A DNA stretch of 18,378 nucleotides from assembly GCA_003118195.1 (NCBI GenBank), contig BEXV01000085.1, positions 127,507 through 145,884 on the forward strand, in the 5' to 3' direction. How positions within the stretch are numbered: position 1 is the first letter of the stretch; every line of letters starts with the position of its first letter. Source of the stretch: Hemicentrotus pulcherrimus. Its lineage: Eukaryota; Echinodermata; Echinoidea; Camarodonta; Strongylocentrotidae. The notes under the pieces are model-generated. The model was not told the DNA's origin and ran no database searches. It worked only from the letters and a program-made list of their open reading frames with translations. The translations under genes and the position numbers were made by a program. This document shows, one piece after another, positions 1 to 7,349 of this stretch.

Positions 1-299
1 TTTTGGGGGGGGGGGGTTAATTTAATGGGCGGGACTCTGAAAGTGCCTGGATTCTTCCACATCCCATCTAATAGGACCTAACTAGGATACAGAGACAATA
101 GCATACAACAAACAACAAATCAACTGGAAACAAGTCAACCAACAAAACAAAAATCACATTTCCTGAGTAGATACACAGAGGTCATAACCATATCGTTTCT
201 TTGCACGTTTCCTGTGAAATGTTTAGACAGACCCTATGACAAATATGGTCCATTGGTGACAGAGGAAACCAAGATTGTGTTGTCTGAGAAATCACTGAC
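1..299. other. Left edge, no exon seen
   Basis: Starts with a poly-G run (5-16), a likely contig break. Beyond it, on the minus strand, no acceptor with an open phase-1 frame is found, so the next exon of the gene lies outside. Confidence 0.35.
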
Positions 300-376
300 C
301 AAAATGAATGTCCGGTCTTTGACCAATCTCCACCATTGGGTCCTCTTCTATAAGTGCTGTATCCATTGGTAATAAG
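300..376 (-). CDS. Core-chain exon 7, leftmost
   Basis: The acceptor GATAATTAG opens 25 full codons ending TTTTG|GTCAGT, a good donor. The peptide is LLPMDT then ALIEEDPMVEIGQRPDIHF; phase 2 in, phase 1 out. A second, allele-like copy at 1421-1497 differs at only two sites, one silent (352) and one changing Thr to Lys (359), with no indel, while sequence just outside it diverges with indels. That contrast supports real coding. No next exon is visible between here and the left edge. Confidence 0.5.
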
Positions 377-436
377 CTAATTATCTGGCTTAAGTTTGAA
401 GAATAAAATCCTATCGATGTATATATTTCTCTCACT

Positions 437-507
437 ACTTTGGAGCCAGAAGGGTGTTATCTCTATGTTCAAGTATAAGAGTTATGGTTTTCTGGCTCTA
501 AACAGAT
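437..507. repeat. Small foldback repeat, intact copy
   Basis: Left arm CTTTGGAGCCAGAAGGGTGT and right arm (reverse complement) CTGTTTAGAGCCAGAAAACC pair over about 28 bp around a 13-base centre. At roughly 70 bp it is a complete small foldback. Related arms occur at 1714-1745/2530-2552, 4918, 12984 and 14882. Confidence 0.65.
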
Positions 508-1341
508 GGTTCATTCCATACAATGTACAAAAATCAAATCAAATGAAATCAAACAGAGAGTCATTGGCCGAAAACTGGGTATCTCTAGCCAAAATTATCG
601 CATTTTAATTTGCATGTTTCAACTAATTTCAATTGTCTGTTATTTTTAGCAAAATAAAGGTTCTATATATTAAAATTCAACTCAATAATGATATTGTTAT
701 GATAATGTGTGATTGCAACCTCATACTTTTCAACTAGGAGAAACTAAGTTTTTGCTCTTAATAAATTTTGGGCAATGATATGTGAAAAACGAACTTAATC
801 ATATAATTGTCCAGCTGTAACTTTGACGTATGAATGTCCTAAACAAACATATTTAATATTACAAGAGCAATGGCATTCCTTCACAAGGATAATCAATTTT
901 GAATTTTAATCAAAAAAACCGCACCTTAGATATTGAAGGGATTGAAGATTTTTGTTATTTTGTTAATGGTAACAATTTACAGCATAGAAGAGCACTGTGC
1001 CTTGATTGAGTGAACAATGGCCGAGTTCTGAAAAGGCTCAAATGTTTTGCGTGCCTTATTGTAAACACTGTAACAATTAAGGTAGCCTTTTAATTTGCAA
1101 CCTACATGTACAGGATCTAAGAATAACAAGTCATCATGAGCTCTTCAAATATGAAATCCAATATCTATTTATCTTTAAAATTCTTTTCTGGTCAAACAAT
1201 CCTGCAAGGCTGCAACATTTTTCAGTACGAACATTTCATATACATGTAAGACTTCCTCTACATCTGGCTCTGGCAGTGATACAACGTGATTATCTACTGT
1301 CCAAATATTTATATATCCTATAAATTCTCAAATTTGAGTAC
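508..1341. other. Intronic stretch
   Basis: AT-rich with TACATGTA at about 1085 and 1240. No exon or repeat recognised. Confidence 0.4.
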
Positions 1342-1415
1342 CTGATTTTTAGTCGCAGAAACTTTTGTGAGACATCAATTACAGAAGCAGGCGTAATCTC
1401 ATGTTTGTATGTCCA
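1342..1415 (-). CDS. Core-chain exon 6 (split by an assembly gap)
   Basis: On the minus strand this exon ends AAAATCAG|GTACTC. Its 5' 41 bases also occur intact at 2731-2771, where the acceptor CCTTCATTAG precedes one further base at 2772, so the whole exon is 75 bp. It encodes WTYKHEITPASVIDVSQKFL followed by RLKI; phase 2 in and out. AG from 3530-3567 plus A gives Arg at the front. AG here plus C of the next exon gives Ser. GC content is above background. In the assembly the first base is missing because an N and a misplaced contig follow 1415. Family not recognised. Confidence 0.5.
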
Positions 1416-1420
1416 NTGAC

Positions 1421-1497
1421 CAAAATGAATGTCCGGTCTTTGACCAATCTCCACCATTGGGTCCTCTTCTATTAGTGCTTTATCCATTGGTAATAAG
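1421..1497 (-). CDS. Allelic copy of the leftmost exon
   Basis: Same length, splice sites and frame as 300-376 with two base differences (at 1473 and 1480). It encodes LLPMDK then ALIEEDPMVEIGQRPDIHF. It lies in the piece 1417-2729, which I read as the other haplotype rather than a second exon: splicing 300-376 after it would break the frame. Confidence 0.5.
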
Positions 1498-1517
1498 CTA
1501 ATTATCTGGCTCAAATT

Positions 1518-1668
1518 TATAATACTAATAATAATAATAGTGTAAACTTATAGAGCGCACACACCGTCCAGGGACGCTCATGGCGCTAGCTCAGCAACAG
1601 TTCTCTTTGATACAAGTAAAGTAAATAATTTTGCAATATTTTTTGCAATATTTTGTTATAACCCAAAC
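1518..1668. mobile_element. Short insertion present in one haplotype
   Basis: Absent from the matching place near 395 in the other copy. Begins with an ATA/TAATAA microsatellite and contains TATAGAGCGCACACACC and GGACGCTCATGGCGCT, words of the type found in marine-invertebrate SINE-like repeats. It ends with duplicated TTTTGCAATATT. No target duplication is clear. Confidence 0.5.
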
Positions 1669-1713
1669 AAAATCCTGTTGATGTATATATTTCTCTACTT
1701 ATATACTACCGGT

Positions 1714-2552
1714 ATCTGTTTGGAGCCAGAAGAGTGTTATCTCTGTGTTAAGTCCACTCGAAAAATAACTCACTTTCAATAAAAGCAGAAAAATCAGACA
1801 AACCAATCAAAAAAAGTTTGAGCAAAATTGGATAACTAATAAGTAAGTTGTGAATTTTTGAAAAAGTATGTAAAACTATGGAAGAATGAGATTCTCAACA
1901 CAAATTGCAAAGATGGTTATCAGTTTGTGACGTCATGTCCTCACAACTGATCAATTGCTTTACATAGTTTAATTCCATTAATTTCCCTTTTTATCCCCCA
2001 AAACCTGATTTTTCCATGCCTTTGCCCGGGTTATATGAATTGTATCATATTGCGTGCATGACATTTCCCAAAAACTGATATGAATTTTGAAGAACTTATA
2101 CTATTTTCTGAATATTGTATTTCATAATTATTGATTTTTTATATAAATAGTTTATCAAAATTCATTTTTTCATAATTAAACTGGACAAAAATTACTCTCT
2201 ATTTGTGCATCCACACAAACACATATTACTAACAATCTACCTTGGATGCTGGTGTGAAGAAATAGGATTCTTAGGGTGAAAATAGGAAATTTGTATTATT
2301 AATATACAGAAAATAATTAGTGGATAGTGAGGACCATACGTCACAGACTCATGAGTGAGTTGCCAATTTATGTAGTGATTTTCAAACTTTTTCATGTCAT
2401 TAAAAATTTATAACTTTCTTATTAGTTATCCAATTTTGCTCAAACTTTATTTGATTGGTTTGTCTGATTTTTCTGGTTCTATTAAAAGTAAGTTATTTTT
2501 GGAGTGGACTTGGGCTTTAAAGTATAAAAGTTAACTCTGGCTCTAAACAGAT
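1714..2552. repeat. Foldback copy split by the nested element
   Basis: Arms at 1714-1745 (ATCTGTTTGGAGCCAGAAGA) and 2530-2552 (AACTCTGGCTCTAAACAGAT) are the two halves of the same foldback that is intact at 437-507. The 765-bp TTAA-flanked element sits between them. Confidence 0.65.
1752..2516. mobile_element. Long-TIR element with TTAA flanks, nested in a foldback
   Basis: Left 1752-1944 and right 2327-2516 are inverted copies of ~190 bp with high identity: each arm carries AAGTCCACTC, CAGAAAAATCAGACAAACCA and GGATAACTAATAAG, and ends at TGACGT-TCCTCAC. Both sides are flanked by TTAA (1748-1751, 2517-2520). Removing the element and one TTAA restores the sequence of the other haplotype near 467-480 (TTCAAGTATAAGAG there). 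TTAA suggests piggyBac-type mobilisation, but the ends do not start CCC and the two arms differ by six bases at the tip. There is no transposase frame in the ~380-bp middle. Confidence 0.75.
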
Positions 2553-2637
2553 GGTACATTCCATACAATCTACTACAGGAATACTACAAAAATCAAATCA
2601 AATGATATCAAACTACCACTCTTTTCAGACTGGTTTT

Positions 2638-2688
2638 GCTTAACCCCGCACTTTGCTTAGCCCCGTACTATCCTTAACCCCGGACTAT
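2638..2688 (+). repeat. 17-bp tandem repeat, three copies
   Basis: GCTTAACCCCGCACTTT, GCTTAGCCCCGTACTAT and CCTTAACCCCGGACTAT follow one another without a gap. A partial fourth (TTTTTAGTCCCGTAC) ends at the contig break at 2730. It is absent from the other haplotype, so it belongs to a third insertion cut off by the gap. Confidence 0.75.
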
Positions 2689-2730
2689 TTTTTTTTGGCT
2701 TTTCACACACGCTGTTTTTAGTCCCGTACN

Positions 2731-2772
2731 TCAATTACAGAAGCAGGCGTAATCTCATGTTTGTATGTCCAT
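2731..2772 (-). CDS. Second copy of the 5' part of the split exon
   Basis: Bases 2731-2771 are identical to 1375-1415, and 2772 completes the exon behind a normal acceptor (GTCAGCCTTCATTAG on the minus strand). It is the true right half of the exon at 1342-1415, duplicated because two contigs overlap. The peptide part is WTYKHEITPASVI. Confidence 0.5.
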
Positions 2773-3529
2773 CTAATGAAGGCTGACACTTGGCAAATCA
2801 TACATATCCTTCAAAATATAAACAATGGCCAAGGGCTTTTGTAGATCTGCAAACTTCTTACGGGCAGACTTTGATCATAAATGCATGTAAGACTGTTTTC
2901 ATGAATGTAAGTATTTTCAAATTGGTGGAGTCACTAGAGCAGCAACATGCAACTTCCTCATATCATGTAAGTGCGCAAGACTCACTTGCAAATCATACCA
3001 TTAAATGAAAGAATAACATTTAAAAATTTGAGATCCACATTAAAGTTTTGTTTTTAAATAGAAAACAAACATTTCAAAAAGCTGTTATTAAAAGTTTACC
3101 AATGTTTCTGGTTTTAACCACTGGACATGTTGTCACTGGTCTTCACAGAAATCATTTTTACAAAATACATGTATGTATAATCAGAATTCAGAATAAATTT
3201 CAGTAAAGAGAGTTATCAAATAAACATGTAGATACCAAATGGTTGATGAAACAGAGATAGAGAGACCAACTTCAATAATCACTCTTCAGAATTAGGAAAC
3301 ATGTCGGTTACCATGGTAACAAACAACAACATCATCCCTTCACTAATGCATTTTTTAAAGTGTAGTTGCTCTTCAAAGTATCTCTTACAAGTTATCCCAC
3401 TCAAAGTACCTTCTTCCAAAATGGCCTCGGTCAGGAATTCAAAATGGTATAGGAAAAATATACAAATGTATATTAACCAAAAGGATAGAAAAACCCCTCT
3501 GCACTACTTATACATGTACATGTAGCTAC
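2773..3529. other. Intronic stretch
   Basis: Apart from the plus-strand possibility at 2845-2906 it shows AT-rich sequence with overlapping TACATGTA copies at 3511-3524. A consensus GTGAGT donor on the minus strand near 2984 has no open exon behind it. Confidence 0.35.
2845..2906 (+). CDS. Possible plus-strand exon
   Basis: The acceptor GGGCTTTTGTAG is followed by 20 full codons, LQTSYGQTLIINACKTVFMN, and a consensus GTAAGT donor; phase 1 in, phase 0 out. The frame stays open past it to a second GTAAGT at 2969-2974. No partner plus-strand exon is seen. It would lie inside an intron of the minus-strand gene, so chance is likely. Confidence 0.15.
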
Positions 3530-3567
3530 CTGAACCCTGCCTGTTGGTCCCCCATGATCCCCTTTTT
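3530..3567 (-). CDS. Core-chain exon 5, micro-exon
   Basis: Ends in TTCAG|GTAGCT, a good donor. With the acceptor ATTAACATAAG the exon is 38 bp: 12 full codons KKGIMGDQQAGF, phase 0 in, phase 2 out. That is the only frame joining both 4837-4906 (leaves phase 0) and the next exon (enters phase 2, giving Arg). A second acceptor at 3605 (CACTGACAG) has a longer open frame of 25 codons but leaves in phase 1 and would break the chain. The micro-exon is therefore chosen by phase, not by site strength. Confidence 0.28.
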
Positions 3568-4836
3568 CTTATGTTAATTGAGAGCTGATTTGATGAGATA
3601 ACCATCTGTCAGTGACCTTGCAGGGAGGTCTAATCCCCCTGGCCATACTAGTACAGACAGGCTTTAAAAATCATACTTTAAAATGCCCTTCTGCCTCTAA
3701 GCACAGGTCATCACGTTCTTGAAGCTCTTCATTACCCTGAATGACATCACTCTGAATGTACTGTACGTCACATAACATTATCCTTTGGCATGCGATGCTA
3801 TGACGTTCATGTATATCTTGTTCAATGAAACAAGCATGTGTTCCGTCACCGGAAGCACACCCACTACGTTACTTGTTCTTGTGGTTTTGTAAGTGGTCAG
3901 AGTTAATTGGTTATAGCATAATTAGCTCACTTAGTAATTATGACGTTTTTAAAACACCTTTTTTTGGTAACTAATTGAATTTCCTCTCATTCAAGCAACA
4001 TTGGTGTAGCATTTCTCGACTTTTAATAATTCCCTTTCTTCTTCTAAATGTTGTTATCTTGTAGCCAAAAGGACATTAATTCATCACTCAAAAGTCAAAA
4101 CATACTTTATGCCAGACAGGCTCTGCACATATTTAATTTTCCAAAGTCAGAATTAAAACGTGAAACCGTAAAATGCTGAAAAGACCACTTTTTTTTTTTC
4201 AAAATGGTTTTCTTGGCATATTTAATCTGTCTCTGTGTCCATCCCCATAATTTTTTCATGTGCAAAACAGTGTTTATTTTTAATTATAGAGCTTCTGTGC
4301 AAATAAAATATTGTTAAAAACCCGGCAGAAAACAAATTTACATGTTTCACCCCTTTCCTGACCCTCTCCACAGCAAACGCTTTCGGTCAGAATCCATCAG
4401 TTCTTATTAAATAATCTATCTTTAACTCTTACACTATATATGAATAGGCATTGTCTATCCAAGCTGTTCATTTTGTCTGTTGTTACAACCTTGAATCACC
4501 ATCAAAAATGATGAACAGTGAGCTAGAAATCAATAGGAGATAGACTCGGTTCACCACACCACATTGGCACGTTAATGCAAATTATGAAGTAATAATTACA
4601 AGAACACAATATATGAGGCCTTTGGACTCCCACAGATCCTTTTTGAATGGTGTTCGGGTGGAGCTTTTGTGACAAAAGTAGGCCATCGATCATTTTTCGA
4701 ATTTTGTGGAATAAAGGATTCCCCATTCAATAATTATAATTTGCTACAGAATGGGGCACTTTCTATGACCTGACCTACATGCATGTCTAGTGGATATTCC
4801 CTGTACATGCACAATGTTTATCTTTTTAATTCCTAC
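3568..4836. other. Intronic stretch
   Basis: AT-rich with poly-T at 4191-4199. A minus-strand open frame at 4523-4726 has no usable splice sites around it. A plus-strand GTTACC-type palindrome and CRE-like words (3763-3805) are present. Nothing else is supported. Confidence 0.35.
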
Positions 4837-4906
4837 CTGCAGAAGCATTTGACCCGCTATCATAAAATCATCTGTTTGGAGCACCGAGAGCTCAATAACA
4901 CATGTA
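4837..4906 (-). CDS. Core-chain exon 4
   Basis: Ends in CTTCTGCAG|GTAGGA, one of the best donors in the window. The frame before it is open for 23 full codons: TCVIELSVLQ then TDDFMIAGQMLLQ. GC content is above background. The acceptor GTGTTAAAG at 4907-4908 is mediocre; it gives phase 2 in, and with the preceding exon's TG makes Cys. A second AG (TTATTGAG, just before CTCTCGG) would give a shorter exon in phase 0. It leaves in phase 0. Confidence 0.4.
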
Positions 4907-4917
4907 CTTTAACACAG

Positions 4918-4941
4918 TGTTAAAGCCCTTCTGGATCTGTA
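4918..4941 (-). repeat. Arm of small foldback family, possible source of an acceptor
   Basis: TTAAAGCCCTTCTGGATCTG (4921-4940) is the reverse-complement arm of the 437-507 family. A shorter match to the other arm (ATCTGTTTGGAGC, 4870-4882) lies inside the candidate exon 4837-4906. If both are real arms, the insertion supplied the exon's 3' splice site. Confidence 0.4.
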
Positions 4942-5448
4942 TAGTAGTACAGATGAGACGATTATTATAAAAAGTACCATACAGTTGTTGAATGCTGTAA
5001 TATGCAGCAAATGCCTTAATTGAGCAAGAAAACATAAGACTTTTAATTCTAATCATCTAGTGTACGTTTTTATCCAGGGATATGAATAACTGGCCTTGAT
5101 AAGGTGATCAGCTATTTATCTTGAAACAAGTTTGTCTGATGTCTTTCATTCTAAAGTTCTGGGGAAAAAAGGTATATTCAAGAATTCTTTTTTAATTATA
5201 AAACTTTCATCAAATACAGCCCAGGCCCAAGTCCTTACACCATTGAACTCTTGAATACTCATTTCACTCATTGCCACCTAGGCTTACAGGAGCCACCCAA
5301 CAGAACTATTTACTAACATATTCATATTTTATGCAAACTTTTTAAGCAAATGTTGTTTTTCTGACAATCTGAAAACTTGCCCCAAGGGCTGCCCGACAAA
5401 GCACCAAGTAATGCATGCAGACACCAGGTTCCCAGGAAAGAAACATAC

Positions 5449-5504
5449 CATACATAAATTTGAATGTGTTGGTAAACCGGTCTATTGAAGAACACGTACA
5501 TGTA
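5449..5504 (-). CDS. Core-chain exon 3
   Basis: A strong acceptor (CCTTTGCCTACAG) opens 18 full codons, YMYVFFNRPVYQHIQIYV, ending at TATG|GTATGT, a good donor. Phase 0 in, phase 2 out. Aromatic and branched residues alternate as in beta strands. The TG left over plus the T of the next exon makes Cys. The acceptor and donor here are among the best in the window. Confidence 0.42.
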
Positions 5505-5899
5505 CTGTAGGCAAAGGGTTACTGTAACTAGGTTCATCGTAAGTCATGAGGAGTTAAAAACTAGTACATGTAGAATATTGCAGAAGGGACTTGAATGTTT
5601 AAAAAGATCCATATAATTATAAGACAGAGGATCGTACGATTACAATTGTTAGGTTCTTATGACCTTTCACCCCTCCACAGGAAACGGAATCAGGGCAGAA
5701 TTATTTGGATAAAAAATAAGAGTAAAAGGCTGGGATTTCCTGAGATAAAATCAGGCATGCAACAAATAAATATCTTCAGGGGACATCTTAAAATAAATAC
5801 AGCCATTCTGTCCTCTGGTAGATTTGATTGACAACTCGTAAAACTCATTACAGCGCAAGAAAAAATGTGGGTAACACGTATGTCATATAAACCACATAC

Positions 5900-5977
5900 C
5901 TTTACAACAAATATTAACAAATAAAATTGAAAAGAACAATGCTTGGAGATACAAGGTTTAATCCAGTCTATTTCACA
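5900..5977 (-). CDS. Possible cassette exon, Cys-containing and hydrophobic
   Basis: Both splice sites are strong: AATATTTTTTCAG before and GTAAAG|GTATGT after. Between them lie 26 full codons with no stop: CEIDWIKPCISKHC, then FQFYLLIFVVK after one Ser. Length 78 bp, phase 0 at both ends, so inclusion or skipping keeps the frame of the neighbours (6794-6843 leaves phase 0; 5449-5504 enters phase 0). It adds three cysteines and a short hydrophobic run. The sequence is as AT-rich as the intron around it, so a chance pairing of good splice sites is possible. Confidence 0.28.
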
Positions 5978-6793
5978 CTGAAAAAATATTTTTAATGATT
6001 CAAAATTATACAGAAGGGCACTGAGCCATCATTAAAAGGCATATTTTATGATCATTCACAAACTAGAGTATCCAAATTCCTAAGAAAACTTGTTTACAGC
6101 AAGAACTTAAATACATCAATCAAATATATAAATCAAATAAGCAGACCAATAAATATGCTTAAAAATAAAACAAATTGCATATACATCAATCAAAAATTAA
6201 CAAAAGGAAAAGGCATGTAAACACAAATAAATAGAGCTAAGAGGCAATGAGGCAAACAAATCTGTGTGAAAACCCACAGAGAAGTTAATTACGTCTTTTA
6301 ATAGAATTTGTCAAAGTGACAGTCACTCTTGGTTAACTATGAAAAGATGAGAAATTGTAAATATTTATATTCAGAGTTGTTTATTTGCAGTCTTGTTAAT
6401 AATGCTGCAAGGTTTGCTTGGTATTTCATTTTGGTGATAAATTTATTTCCTCTCAAGGAATCCTGAGGGAAACGGATGAATGGCTTGCTGCTATATGATG
6501 CATCATTATTGATAATTTGTTGTCTCTATCTCTGCACCTACTGCAGATCAATTACCAAGTAACATTTTTCCTGAGGCAATCAATAATTATCCCCCCCCCC
6601 TCCGAATTGCTTGCCCCCTCATAAAGTATTGCAAATCATATGAATTGGGGCTGGGTATAACCATGGGCCTCCTACAAAGTTTGAATTAACATCCTTCTGC
6701 ATGGCTCCAAACATTGTTTTGGAGATGACTTTTTGTCTATCTCTTTGATTTTCAACGAATACAAATAATAAAATTACTATTTGTAAATATTAC
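5978..6793. other. Intronic stretch
   Basis: AT-rich with a poly-C run at 6592-6601. No open frame with splice sites on either strand and no recognised repeat. Confidence 0.4.
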
Positions 6794-6843
6794 CTGGACT
6801 TCAAAGTCCATGCTGTAACTTGAATTCACGTAAAATAGACTCA
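6794..6843 (-). CDS. Core-chain exon 2
   Basis: A very good acceptor with a long pyrimidine tract (TTTTACTCTTGTGTCTCAAT then CAG) opens 16 full codons, SLFYVNSSYSMDFEVQ, ending GTCCAG|GTAATA. Phase 1 in, phase 0 out. NSS is a possible N-glycosylation site, in keeping with a secreted or membrane protein. It joins on either side to exons of matching phase. Confidence 0.42.
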
Positions 6844-7268
6844 CTGATTGAGACACAAGAGTAAAAGAGAAAGTACAAAATCATCCTGGAAATGATTCTT
6901 AACAAATCACAGTCCGACGGATTACCCATAATCCTTCTCATAAGACTGGGATGACATTCTGCAGCAGTCGATCCCATGACTGTTCAATGCTCATCCAAAC
7001 AACAGACAAATACATGTCATGATGGTATGGGAAGATACACCAATATTTCATGTCATGTCCTTCCGGAAGAAAGTAGTCACATTTGAAAATAAACAAATAA
7101 AAACTGGGCCTACTGGAAGATTAAAGAGAGCTCCTCTCTCCTTCGACCCCATTAGTGCATCCAGAAGGCTTCTAAAAGCCATCATACATCCTGAAGATAT
7201 GATTAAATACTATTTATGGCTTGATTTATTTGTGAGGACCCAGATAAAAAAATGCCATTAATGTGTAC

Positions 7269-7349
7269 CAGACACAGGCATGTTCCTGTCCGGGCCTGCA
7301 CTTGTAATGTCAAATGGTAAGTCAAATGATATTGTCGACATGTGCTCTT
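7269..7349 (-). CDS. Core-chain exon 1 of the left half
   Basis: The acceptor ATCTTTGAAAGTTGCCAG opens 26 full codons ending TCTG|GTACAC; phase 1 in, phase 1 out. The peptide is EHMSTISFDLPFDITSAGPD followed by RNMPVS. GC content is above background and synonymous sites vary normally. An AG seven bases earlier would instead give phase 0. The next exon (6794-6843) accepts phase 1: G plus TG gives Val. The FDLPFD stretch and the alternation of polar and hydrophobic residues suggest a beta-rich extracellular domain. Family not recognised. Confidence 0.4.

Larger units (their letters stand above)
1417..2729. other. Misplaced alternative-haplotype contig
   Basis: Bounded by single N at 1416 and 2730. 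Its left part matches 296 to about 560 almost base for base, including the exon, the text around ATGTATATATTTCTCT, the foldback arms and the run ACAAAAATCAAATCAAATGA. It differs by three insertions: about 1518-1668, 1752-2516, and sequence after 2610. The flanking contigs overlap by 41 identical bases (1375-1415 and 2731-2771), so nothing is missing between them without this piece. Confidence 0.8.

Noticed and set aside
1290..1514. A 74-codon minus-strand open frame crossing the N at 1416
   Set aside because: It fuses parts of two different exons through an assembly gap and in the wrong genomic order; it is not a real transcript.
4523..4726. 67-codon minus-strand open frame
   Set aside because: No convincing acceptor or donor brackets it and it fits no phase in the chain.
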